A stretch of DNA of 64,000 nt from Pseudoalteromonas sp. S16_S37 (GTDB taxonomy: Bacteria > Pseudomonadota > Gammaproteobacteria > Enterobacterales > Alteromonadaceae), in assembly GCF_014694405.1 (NCBI RefSeq), contig NZ_JAAUWV010000005.1:122897-186896 (forward strand), given 5' to 3'. Positions 55,485 through 63,899 of this stretch are shown here, piece by piece. The position numbers and the translations under genes are program-made. How positions within the stretch are numbered: position 1 is the stretch's first letter; every line of letters begins with the position of its first letter. The notes under the pieces were generated by a model. That model was given only the letters and a program-made list of their open reading frames with translations. It did no database searches and was not told the origin of the DNA.

Positions 55485-56387
55485 TTATTTTAAATTCATA
55501 CCTGCTTGTAGTTTGGCCTGCATAGCAAAACGATAACCGTCAAATACGCCCTCTGCACTGCTGACTACATCGAGCTTCAGCGTCTGCTCGTTGCGAAGCG
55601 CTATGATTAATCCGCCTGATTTTGATAGCGCAACCACGGTACCGGCTTTCACCCCAAAGGTGGGTTGTTCAGTTAAGGAGACTTGCATTAATTGGCAAAC
55701 GGCTTTACCAATGTGTAAGCGGGCACCACCAAAATATGGATTTGCCGCTCGGGTTAAAATAATAACCTGCTCTGCGCTATCGGTCTGTAAGTTGGTAAAT
55801 AAGTGTGATTCGTCCAGTGAAGATAAAGTTTCTGGTGCAAACTGCACAAATGACTGAGCGTCATACAAGCTATCGAATTCACTAACAAGCTGCTGTAACA
55901 AACTAGGTAACTGCGTGAGCAGCTTTTTATGTAAAGTACCCGCTGTATCCTCACTCTCCACAGCCACGCTGTGACTCAGTAAAACTTGTTGATGCTTAAT
56001 ACTTACAGCGCTAAGAACACAATGAGACTGTTGACTATGAATGGTTTGAAACAAGGCATGCTCAACCGTTGCGTTACTGTATTGTGCAACTTGAACTTGC
56101 ACCACATCTTGCTCACTTTGTACATTGCGTAACAGTTCATATGGCAAGTGATAGCTAATAAACTCATCACCTTGCCAGTTTTGCTTAGCAGACGCTAATA
56201 CATCATTATCAATGTGTGCTTGAGAGGCATGAGGTACACCAAAATGCTGTGTAATACCCGCCAATTGCTGTGCGTCTGACTCTGAGCAGTAGGTGATCAA
56301 CACCCCTGCCAACACGTTCATTTGTACTAAACATTCAATGGCTGGAGCCGCTGCTGCCGAGCAGGCAATTAAAACTATTTTTTTCAT
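55485..56387 (-). CDS. Degenerate formyltransferase-like protein (catalytic motif lost)
   Basis: The 300-residue protein is the cassette-2 counterpart of the gene at 42653-43588. The C-terminal third still aligns clearly (KAGTVVALSKSGGLIIALRN, LDVVSSAEGVFDGYRFA against DVVSTQQGLFDGYRFA). The region of the catalytic Asn-His-Asp is replaced (VQVAQYSNATVEHALFQTIH), with no HPSxLPxYRG motif. It therefore looks like a non-catalytic relative, perhaps a binding or structural partner. It starts nine bases after the methyltransferase-like gene. The frame is intact and the gene is not obviously dead. Confidence 0.78.
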   Translation of the reverse strand: MKKIVLIACSAAAAPAIECLVQMNVLAGVLITYCSESDAQQLAGITQHFGVPHASQAHIDNDVLASAKQNWQGDEFISYHLPYELLRNVQSEQDVVQVQVAQYSNATVEHALFQTIHSQQSHCVLSAVSIKHQQVLLSHSVAVESEDTAGTLHKKLLTQLPSLLQQLVSEFDSLYDAQSFVQFAPETLSSLDESHLFTNLQTDSAEQVIILTRAANPYFGGARLHIGKAVCQLMQVSLTEQPTFGVKAGTVVALSKSGGLIIALRNEQTLKLDVVSSAEGVFDGYRFAMQAKLQAGMNLK

Positions 56388-56396
56388 GCTATTCCC

Positions 56397-57644
56397 TTAT
56401 GCAATGGTAGGTAAAAAGCTCGGCATGCCACACAGCTTGTAGTAAAACTTCAATTTATCTCCACCTTTTACCAATAAGTCACCCGGCTCTGAAGCATGTG
56501 GTTTAAAATCAATACATACCGACATATCAGCAAGTGGATGGGTGATCCCCGAGTCATATTGTGCAACTTGCTCTTGCCCATCCACATGCAGTTTAGCGCT
56601 CAGTAACAAAATACGTTTCGGCATATCATCCACATTTTGTGGAATAGTCACTTGCCCCGCTTCAATCAAATCAAAACCATTGCCAAGTGGCATGGTCGTT
56701 ATATGTTTTAGCGTGTCTAAATTAAGCGTAAAAATAGGTCCTAGATTGATGCGCTCAGCTTCAATTTGCTCATTGATAAAACTAGAATGGCTGCGCTCTT
56801 GCGCTTGCCACTGCTCAACAAATTCACGTTGTGGCACCGCCAATATCGCTTCAACCACAATTTCCTTTGGCAACAAATAAGCATCCGTTGATAAAAACGG
56901 CGCTAGATGGCGCATAAAGCTCAAGTGCCCTTCTTTACTTAAGCCATGTTGCATCGCTTCAATCACCAAAATATCGATTGGCAAGCTGGGCTTATAATCC
57001 ATCACATCCATACACAACACGTCCACACTGTGCAAGTCTAGCCCCAAACTCTCAACGGTACGCTTAAGCACCTTTTCAGCGCCAGGTTGAATATCGATTA
57101 AGGTGATTTTAAGGGGCCGTTGATGAGTATTGTGTTTTTTTACGTAGCACAACAAAGGCAAAACGAGTGGCGCAAATGGGCCGCAGGCTGGATAAACTAA
57201 ATGTAACGGCTGTAAGCTTAGAGACTCAGCATCATCTAATGTGTTCTTAAGCGCGCGAATAAAAGCTTTAACACGGTAAATATCATTGACCGTCGACACC
57301 GCATCTTTAACCGCCATCACTAAACCGGTGGCATTAACGTAAGAGTGCGTGGTTTCTTGTTCGGTGAGCTCTAAGCTTTGGTATAGCTCTATCAGTGATT
57401 GTGAAAAATCGGCAAATACACTGACTAATTGCTCATGCGTTTGAGTTTTAGCAAGCAAACACTCAACCAGCTTACAACAATGCTTGATTAATACTTCGGA
57501 GCTTGCAAACGCGTCACCTTTTAATTGTCGAGATAGCTGGTCGCGCAATGACTGATTTAATAGTTTTGCAAGACTGGGGTCGATAGAACTCAACTCATGT
57601 GTTTTCCCCATTAAACTTTGAGTTTCTCTACTGTTGCTTGCCAT
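56397..57644 (-). CDS. SAM-dependent methyltransferase-like protein, paralog
   Basis: This 415-residue paralog of the gene at 43600-44838 keeps LVYPACGPFAPLVLPLLCYV, TLIDIQPGAEKVLKR, ILVIEAMQHGLSKEGHLSFM, AQYDSGITHPLADMSV and FYYKLCGMPSFLP. Conservation of these motifs while the rest diverges suggests that the activity is retained. It is the first gene of cassette 2 with a long AT-rich upstream gap. The substrate is unknown; the neighbouring tail-collar and giant proteins are the obvious candidates, by context only. Confidence 0.75.
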   Translation of the reverse strand: MASNSRETQSLMGKTHELSSIDPSLAKLLNQSLRDQLSRQLKGDAFASSEVLIKHCCKLVECLLAKTQTHEQLVSVFADFSQSLIELYQSLELTEQETTHSYVNATGLVMAVKDAVSTVNDIYRVKAFIRALKNTLDDAESLSLQPLHLVYPACGPFAPLVLPLLCYVKKHNTHQRPLKITLIDIQPGAEKVLKRTVESLGLDLHSVDVLCMDVMDYKPSLPIDILVIEAMQHGLSKEGHLSFMRHLAPFLSTDAYLLPKEIVVEAILAVPQREFVEQWQAQERSHSSFINEQIEAERINLGPIFTLNLDTLKHITTMPLGNGFDLIEAGQVTIPQNVDDMPKRILLLSAKLHVDGQEQVAQYDSGITHPLADMSVCIDFKPHASEPGDLLVKGGDKLKFYYKLCGMPSFLPTIA

Positions 57645-58038
57645 GCTCTCAGACCTTAAACAAATAAAAATATCAACCTCTTTGTAAACTCATAAGCTCT
57701 ATGTATGCGCAGTTATTGTCATCACCTCGTTTACTCTAACGGGCAGTAAATCAGCCCTTCACTACACGCAGCGAAAATAGTGCATAAACTCTAAATAAAG
57801 ACCATGACAGCACCCAAACAATTAACATAGCTTTAACACTATGAATTGTATGAAAAAAACAGAAATTTTGAGTTGGTTTGAATTTGACCTGATTGTTTAA
57901 TTAAAGTCAATTACAACGCATTACAAATGCGATAATTTACTTATAAATCATTCCTTAACGGCTCAGATGTAAGATTATTTAACTCATTCATAGAAGGTGA
58001 GAGCTACTCTCAGCCAAAAAGTAGCCCTAGTTAGGTTA
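57645..58038. other. 394-base AT-rich gap upstream of cassette 2
   Basis: There is no convincing gene here. It should hold the cassette-2 promoter (minus strand), with TTGACT at about 57912-57917 as a possible -35 but no clear -10. A short dyad TGAGAG-CTA-CTCTCA (57998-58012) lies 27 bases past the glutaminase stop without a T-run. The GCATTACAAATGC dyad near 57920-57935 is another possible operator. Confidence 0.4.
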
Positions 58039-58956
58039 CTAAAAAATGGCAGTGCCTAGTTGTTCAGAAACATATTCAAGTGCCGCTATCCCTGCTACAG
58101 AGTTACCAAACTTGTCTAGCCCCGGCGACCAAACAGCCACCGTAAACTGGCCCGGTACCACCGCTATGATCGTACCCGATACGCCTGACTTGCCAGGCAT
58201 ACCCACTCTGTAAGCAAAATCGCCCGCTGCATCATATAAGCCACTGGTAAAAAGTAGAGAGTTTAGCTGTTTAGTTTGTTTGGCACTGAGTAATTGCTGC
58301 TGGCTTTGTGTACAAAAACCATGATTTGAAAGATAAGAGAAGGTACGCGCAAGTTCAGTGCAGTTAACCTCAATGGCGCAATAATTAAAGTACGACCAAA
58401 GCACCTCTTCAACATCATTAGTAAAGTTACCAAATGATTTCATTAAGTAAGCCATAGCCGCATTTCTGTAACGATGCTCAAATTCTGATTGTGCGACACG
58501 CTTGTTAACAACCACTTTATCGTTACCCGATTGACGACGGTATTGTTCCAACATGGTATGGATTGGTGCGCTCAAACGAGAAAATAACGCATCACAAGTA
58601 ACAATGGCACCAGCATTAATAAACGGATTACGGGGAATACCATTTTCAAACTCTAATTGCGTAAGAGAATTAAATGCAGTCCCTGAAGGTTCTTTGCCTA
58701 CCCTTTGCCACAATTCATCCTCATAACGTTGTAGTGCCATGGTTAAAGTCATCACTTTCGATACCGATTGTACGGTAAAGCGTGCATTGCAATTGCCCGC
58801 AGTAAAAGTTTGCCCATCAATAGTATGCAATGCCATAGCAAACTGCCCCAGCTTTTGTTCAGCTAATGCAGGGATATAATCTGCGACTTTACCTTTTTTA
58901 AGCAAAGGTTGAACATAATTAAAAGTGGCATCTAGAACGGCTTGATAATTAGGCAT
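58039..58956 (-). CDS. glsB: Glutaminase
   Basis: This enzyme hydrolyses L-glutamine to glutamate and ammonia. The 305 residues match the serine-dependent beta-lactamase-like glutaminase family. The catalytic SxxK is in FTVQSVSKVMTLTMAL (S64, K67). Other family segments are NGIPRNPFINAGAIVTCDAL, RNAAMAYLMKSFGNF, and GMPGKSGVSGTIIAVVPGQF with SPGLDKFGNSVAG. It is a single gene upstream of cassette 2 on the same strand but 395 bases away. The symbol follows the E. coli enzyme of this length (308). Confidence 0.95.
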   Translation of the reverse strand: MPNYQAVLDATFNYVQPLLKKGKVADYIPALAEQKLGQFAMALHTIDGQTFTAGNCNARFTVQSVSKVMTLTMALQRYEDELWQRVGKEPSGTAFNSLTQLEFENGIPRNPFINAGAIVTCDALFSRLSAPIHTMLEQYRRQSGNDKVVVNKRVAQSEFEHRYRNAAMAYLMKSFGNFTNDVEEVLWSYFNYCAIEVNCTELARTFSYLSNHGFCTQSQQQLLSAKQTKQLNSLLFTSGLYDAAGDFAYRVGMPGKSGVSGTIIAVVPGQFTVAVWSPGLDKFGNSVAGIAALEYVSEQLGTAIF

Positions 58957-59000
58957 TAAAACGACTTAAAAACAACTGAAATTGTTGCTCAGTCTAGCAT

Positions 59001-59025
59001 AAAAAAAGGGCCTGTTAAGGCCCTT
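59001..59025 (-). terminator. Rho-independent terminator of hpf
   Basis: AAGGGCC (59006-59012) and GGCCCTT (59019-59025) form a perfect stem. On the minus strand a seven-base T-run follows (59001-59007). It lies 29 bases past the hpf stop and before glsB. Confidence 0.88.
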
Positions 59026-59053
59026 CGTGAGTGTTACAACTAGGCACTATTAC

Positions 59054-59410
59054 CTAGCGTAAATCCATTTCTTGAATAATCTCGTGTGCAATTTCTGGGG
59101 TAGTGCTCACTGGCTTATCGTGTAAATTCGCTTTTAGTTGGCCTTTTCTATGTTTTAAAGAGGCATCTAACTTTTTAGCGGCGTTCGCAATTGCGGGGTA
59201 CATAACTTCTCCCTCACCTTTAACACCTATGCGCACACCTGAATAAGTTGTTGAAATTTCTGCGTTAAACTTTTTGTTATCTTTACTAATAATGATGTCC
59301 AGCGACAATAATGACGGAAAGTGTATCGCTGTTTTGGCAAACTTTTCTTGAACGTGAGCTCTTACTGCATCTGTAATATCCACATGGTGGCCCGAAAGAT
59401 TTATCTTCAT
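59054..59410 (-). CDS. hpf: Ribosome hibernation promoting factor
   Basis: The 118-residue protein is a short HPF/YfiA-type factor that binds the 30S decoding region during starvation and promotes ribosome dimers. It starts KINLSGHHVDITDAVRAHVQ, a typical S30AE-domain beginning, with EKFAKTAIHF, the basic helix AIANAAKKLDASLKHRKGQL (rRNA contacts), and a short C-terminal tail. It is longer than E. coli HPF (95) by a tail ending EIIQEMDLR. It stands alone here, without rpoN next to it, and has its own terminator. Confidence 0.93.
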   Translation of the reverse strand: MKINLSGHHVDITDAVRAHVQEKFAKTAIHFPSLLSLDIIISKDNKKFNAEISTTYSGVRIGVKGEGEVMYPAIANAAKKLDASLKHRKGQLKANLHDKPVSTTPEIAHEIIQEMDLR

Positions 59411-59755
59411 ATATTTATCCTTTTCTTGTTTACCTCAATTACAGTATTGAGGCCATTTGCTAAAACCTCAAGGATAAAAAGTGAGATTCTTTTCATTAAT
59501 GTGAAAATAATGCGCCAGATCACAAAAAAGGAACGAGTGCTCAAAAAAGCAAATATAAGATAAGGTTTTGAATAAAAAGTCTAATTAAGAAAAGCGCTGA
59601 CAAGAAGGATAATAACTCGCCAAACACAAATAAATTCGCGAATGGTTTCTTTCATACAAGTCAAAGACGATTGAAAAAGATCACCAAGGTGCTAGTAGCA
59701 TCAATAATAGTACTAGTGAATGGATTATCTATGCTTGTTTTGATAACTAAGGAAA
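59411..59755. other. 345-base gap between hpf and tRNA-Thr
   Basis: No gene is supported here. It should hold the hpf promoter (minus strand) and the 3' end of the tRNA transcript. A weak dyad CTAGTA / TACTAG (about 59693-59717) was noticed, with no T-run to make it a clear terminator. Confidence 0.4.
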
Positions 59756-59831
<76 letters not shown>

Positions 59832-59881
59832 ACATGAATTTTTTAAACCTTTCGCTTTATTAATTTTGAGAGTAAAAAGGA

Positions 59882-59926
59882 TGGTGCCCAGAGGCGGAAT
59901 CGAACCACCGACACGAGGATTTTCAA
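59882..59926 (-). other. tRNA-Phe 3' fragment: attachment site of an integrative element
   Basis: The minus strand reads TTGAAAATCCTCGTGTCGGT and continues through GGTTCGATTCC to GGGCACCA. This equals nucleotides 32-76 of a bacterial tRNA-Phe, including the GAA anticodon and the encoded CCA. The 5' half is absent: the base just beyond (59927) already departs from tRNA-Phe. A 45-base 3' tRNA piece facing an integrase gene is the usual leftover of tRNA-targeted integration. The full tRNA-Phe should be at the other end of the island, beyond this window. Confidence 0.85.
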
Positions 59927-60020
59927 CCCTTAACGCTTGTGCATCTAACATACTGTTTTTACTACACAAACCCACAAAATATTTCCTATAACTTTCGTCT
60001 GGTTTAATATTTATGGTTAA

Positions 60021-60073
60021 TTTAGCTAAAATTACTTTGTTTTTAATAGCTTATAATTTTTAGCTAAACTTAC
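60021..60073. repeat. Direct repeats near the attachment site
   Basis: TTTAGCTAAAATTAC (60021-60035) and TTTAGCTAAACTTAC (60059-60073) match at 14 of 15 bases, 38 bases apart, in AT-rich DNA between the tRNA fragment and the integrase gene. They could be arm-type binding sites for the recombinase or its directionality factor. Confidence 0.5.
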
Positions 60074-60107
60074 AATTCTCAATTTAAAAATAATGCCTTT
60101 TTTATCA

Positions 60108-61187
60108 CTACTTTTCAATGCTTTGTTTTTTCTTATCATCTGGCGACTTAGGCGTGACCGGCGTTACTTGTGAGTAGCCACGTCGATAAACACGCTTTGT
60201 TGTTGCCACACTTGAGTGGCCCAATAACTCAAATGCCTGAGTAATCGTCTCACATTCACTTGCTGTTTTAGCTCGTAAGTCTCTATCCTGAAAGCGCTGC
60301 TCAGGTTGTAGGTCACCACTTTCGATTGCTGCACGCATCGCTTTGTTCCATGCAGTTCTAAAACCGTCAGGCGTCAGGGCTTGTTCCTTTCTCGCATTAG
60401 CGCTTGAAGCAAAGAAATACCAATGCAATAACGGCGCTCGGTGTTTTCTGGCCGTACGGTAGCCATTGATTTGTTTAAGCTCGCTGATGATAAAGCTAAG
60501 ATGCTCGACAGCTTCGAACTGCAATCGACTACCCGTTTTTGATGCTTGAACTTTTAATCCTTTTTCGTCATCCCAGTCTTTACTGCTGAGTTTAAGCATG
60601 TCAGTTTGCCTTAAACCGGTTGCCAGCTTTAATGCCACATAAAGCTGCAACCATCGAGGACAATACTTAATAAACACGGCCAATTCATCATCTGTCACTA
60701 ATCTATCTCTTGGCTGCTCGGGATTACGTATAATTCCATGAAATGGTGTGTCGTCAATTACGCCCCAACGCACAGCATGAGACATAATGGTACTCAGTAA
60801 CGCAAACTCACGATTGCCTCTTACCGGTGCCCCCTCTCGATTCCTAAGGTCAAGGTATTGATAAGCATGCTTGGCTCTAAGCACTCTCGGGTTCATATGA
60901 CCAAAGCGCTTTATCAAATGCTTTGACGCACTAATATTACTCTTGTGGGTCGATTCTGCCTTAGTGGGTGAAATCTCTTTGAGATAGCGGTCAATCAAAT
61001 CATGCATCGTTTGACATTCAAAGTTAATCGAAGCGTAAGCGTAGTAATTGCGAAAAGCTTCACTCAGCGTTTTACCAAGGCGGATATCTTTCTGACCACT
61101 TGCCCTCAAGTAATAGGTATTCCCTTTTTTATTAAAGATCATGCCCTTGGGCAGGTTTGCATTTTCTGCAGAACGTTTTCTTCCCAT
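60108..61187 (-). CDS. Tyrosine recombinase / phage-type integrase
   Basis: The 359-residue protein has an N-terminal arm-binding region (residues 1-50, MGRKRSAENANLPKGMIFNK), a SAM-like core-binding domain (about 55-160) and the catalytic domain (165-345). Catalytic residues are the Arg in LATGLRQTDMLKLS, the Lys in KTGSRLQFEA, the Arg in DRDLRAKTAS (D in place of the usual first His), the His in LLGHSSVATTKRVY and the nucleophile Tyr at the end of that segment. It lies about 180 bases from the tRNA-Phe fragment and should integrate the island there. The C-terminus is lysine-rich. Confidence 0.93.
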   Translation of the reverse strand: MGRKRSAENANLPKGMIFNKKGNTYYLRASGQKDIRLGKTLSEAFRNYYAYASINFECQTMHDLIDRYLKEISPTKAESTHKSNISASKHLIKRFGHMNPRVLRAKHAYQYLDLRNREGAPVRGNREFALLSTIMSHAVRWGVIDDTPFHGIIRNPEQPRDRLVTDDELAVFIKYCPRWLQLYVALKLATGLRQTDMLKLSSKDWDDEKGLKVQASKTGSRLQFEAVEHLSFIISELKQINGYRTARKHRAPLLHWYFFASSANARKEQALTPDGFRTAWNKAMRAAIESGDLQPEQRFQDRDLRAKTASECETITQAFELLGHSSVATTKRVYRRGYSQVTPVTPKSPDDKKKQSIEK

Positions 61188-61193
61188 GACCGC

Positions 61194-61421
61194 TTACCCT
61201 GTGTACAGCTCGTCATCACTAAGCTTAGCCCCGCCACGCTTAATTTGACAGCTATCACCAGCGCCCAGTTCTGCTTCAATCGTTTTACGCAAAACTTTAG
61301 GCCAGCCAAAGGCATCGAGAGTGAAAGTGATATGCATTGAGATCAGTTGCTCAACTTGTTTCTGGCGCTGCTTACGGCCAGTTAACTCAGCAACTTCTGT
61401 TTTAGATAAGAATGTATTCAC
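61194..61421 (-). CDS. DUF4224 protein, integrase companion
   Basis: The 75-residue protein starts with a GTG at 61421 behind a strong AGGAGGA. The N-terminal FLSKTEVAELTGRKQRQKQV and the middle FTLDAFGWPKVLRKTI match DUF4224, a small helix-turn-helix-like family found immediately upstream of phage-type integrases. It is followed by the integrase six bases later, so they are one transcript. It may be the recombination directionality factor, but that is inferred from position. The 267-base gap above it (61422-61688) should hold the promoter and shows no other gene. Confidence 0.85.
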   Translation of the reverse strand: MNTFLSKTEVAELTGRKQRQKQVEQLISMHITFTLDAFGWPKVLRKTIEAELGAGDSCQIKRGGAKLSDDELYTG

Positions 61422-61688
61422 AAAGTCCTCCTACGAATAAGTAAACATGACCCCATAAGGTCGTAGTAAATTTGGGATTTAACTTATTCGCGATAATTCG
61501 AGGACTTCGCTTCTGCTTATTTTCGCTGATTTCCCAATATTTCAGCGTTTTTCACTCTACTTTATGAGTTTTTGTTTTGCAATAGTGCGAATGAAATTAA
61601 AAGGGGCGATTTGTAGTATTTGGAAATCAATAAGTGAGCTACTTAAGAAGAAAATAGCTCATCAATAAACACTTAAATTTTGCCAAGG

Positions 61689-62168
61689 CTATAACCAACG
61701 TTGTTGAATGTATCCTAAGTTGCCAAGTTTTGGAGAGTAAGTTGGATAATACTTTCGCTTAAACTCAGCTACAGCATTTTCTTTACTGATCATATTATTT
61801 TCAAGCATATACATGAGAGCTATCGAAGGACTTCGAGATTCTCCTAGACTACAGTATACAAATACAGAGTACCCTTGATCTAAGTTGCTTTTTATGAAAT
61901 TTAAGGCTGGATCTATCATCGCATCGTTAACATATTTTGGATCTTCACCATCAATCATATTTAAATAAATTGCATCTTCTGTTTCTTTAAATAAGTAGTT
62001 TGGGTGATTTGGATCACAACCTCTTCCAGTCCATCCCACTACCGACTGATGAGTGACAAAACCTCCAGCACGATTTAATGCACACACAATTCTCATTCCT
62101 TGCGACTTTGCAACAGAGTATTCTTCTTTAGTCCCAACATATAATTCTAAATGACTTATTTTTAACAT
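61689..62168 (-). CDS. Dual-specificity protein phosphatase-like protein
   Basis: The 159-residue protein has the phosphatase signature VYCSLGESRSPSIALMYMLE, where C-x5-R forms the phosphate-binding loop. An upstream aspartate-rich stretch (NMIDGEDPKYVNDAMIDPAL) could give the general acid. The ATG at 62168 is preferred over 62174 because AAGGTGA is better spaced. It should remove phosphate from phosphoproteins or a small molecule. It sits in the integrative island as cargo, between the integrase pair and a DUF4209 remnant on the same strand. Confidence 0.82.
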   Translation of the reverse strand: MLKISHLELYVGTKEEYSVAKSQGMRIVCALNRAGGFVTHQSVVGWTGRGCDPNHPNYLFKETEDAIYLNMIDGEDPKYVNDAMIDPALNFIKSNLDQGYSVFVYCSLGESRSPSIALMYMLENNMISKENAVAEFKRKYYPTYSPKLGNLGYIQQRWL

Positions 62169-62209
62169 ACACATTCACCTTATAACTTACCTTGCACTTT
62201 ATATATCAG

Positions 62210-63820
62210 TTAATTAGTACTTGTTTCGCTTTTACTATCAGATTGCGAACTCAAGAATAAAGAGGTATAAACAAACCTCAAAGTGCGCCACCACCAATAA
62301 ACACAAGAAGCTGTACTTGAATAATCATCATCCAAAAGACCATGAGCAATATTGTTTCTTAAGTTGGGGCCGTGAGGGTGTGTAAGAAATGCTTTCATCT
62401 CAAATAGTAAGTTTTCATCAAAAATCTCTTCCGACTCTGGTTTACTTAATAAAGTAGATAACCCACACTCTGTGGCAATCCCATCCTTGGTATCAATTGT
62501 GGTTGTTGATACACCACTTTCATTGAGAATATCTCTCACTAGGTGCTCCCATTGAGGAGCCAATAGATGAATTGCTGTTGTAAAATCTCGTTGGAAACCG
62601 AAATATAACCCCTTTGCAAATAGTTTCGAACGCTTTGAAGGAATCACAGGGCTCACCGAACACAAACTTTCAAACATTGAAAGGTTTATATTATATTGAA
62701 GGTTCAACTCATCAAGAGCAGGTAACAGATCACTGCACACTATAATATCGGCCATTTGCACAGCAGCCTCTACTGCTTTAGACAAAAGCCGATCATCATG
62801 TTTATCTAACTCAACTTCATCAAACGCCTTATCAACTGCAATTTTTCTCCCGTCATGCGAGAAACGAATTGTGTTAAAGAGCGGACTTGTAACGCTTCTA
62901 GGTGCATTATTTTCAGATTCCACCAGACGCGATTTATCAAATCCATCAACTAAATGCGCAAAGTAAAGGATTGCTGTTTCTGCGCTGTCTTTCCCTGATA
63001 CATACTCAATAGCCGACGCTGTCCACTGATCACGCTCCGGAAACGGAACATTAACCTTTGTGGTTACCATTTCAGCCAGAGTTTGCTTGCCAGCCTCACG
63101 ATGCAAAACTTTAAGTTCGGATAGCTTTGCATGAATATTGAACTTACTTTTAACACTATTAGGTACTTTCCAATATGCTTGTATAGCGTTCTCATAAAGT
63201 GAAGCTTTCACAAGCGCTTGTTCCCTAATCGACGCTTCATCTTCCCATGTCTTAGCTATTGTAATTAAAGCTTTGCCCCAATCATCATTGCGTTTAAGCT
63301 GATAGTACTTTTTTGATAAAAACTCAAGGTAAAACCTTGCTTCGTAAAACTTGTCATGGCATAGAAAATCATTGATTAATGAGTTAAATTCTTCTTCTAT
63401 ACGTTCAAACTCCGTTGACTCAATCAATTGATAATCTTCCAATAATTCTGTAAGCCATATCTTCATAAACTTACTATTTGGATAGCTATCAAATATCGCA
63501 TTGAATAACTTTCTTTTGATATATGTGACCTTTTCATATGCACCTTTACCTAGCTGACATGCTAGCCGCAATGCCCTTCGGTAATAATGAGATACACCTA
63601 GTGTGATCCAACTATCTCCATCTATTGCATAGCTTGAATAGAGGTCTATTGCCTTTAAAGCATTGCTGAACGGCTTAGGTTTAGAATAAAGCCAACACAA
63701 GTCATGAATACGAGCCACAAAAGCAGTGCAATTAATATGAGCAGAAAGCTTACTTAAAACTTCAAGCTCATTTTGAGTATATTCCCAGCCGTCACTTCCC
63801 CTAAAGCTAGACTTGTAGTG
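62210..63820 (-). pseudogene. DUF4209 protein gene, 5'-truncated and probably frameshifted
   Basis: The readable frame from the GTG at 63718 gives 502 residues. The C-terminal 150 residues resemble DUF4209 (HLLAPQWEHLVRDILNESGV, then NLRNNIAHGLLDDDYSS with the RN-x-x-xHG motif), after a long helical region. The GTG has no good ribosome-binding site, and its own frame closes 12 codons upstream. The adjacent frame instead reads on sensibly (LEVLSKLSAHINCTAF) directly into VARIHDLCW across a run of five T, so a one-base shift at about 63719-63723 is likely. The open stretch ends near 63.82 kb, where insertion-sequence-like DNA starts, with no start codon. The function of DUF4209 is unknown; it occurs in mobile and defence-type islands. 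Confidence 0.6.
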
Positions 63821-63899
63821 ACCTTACGGCAAGATAGCGCAAATAAGTAAAAACCATCCGGCATACTTGATTGCAACCTAAACAACTAAGGTGTGATCA

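Noticed and set aside
41272..57644. The tail-collar genes as evidence of a prophage
   Set aside because: No capsid, terminase, tail tube, lysis or integrase gene is nearby; the two copies are embedded in the giant-protein cassettes instead.
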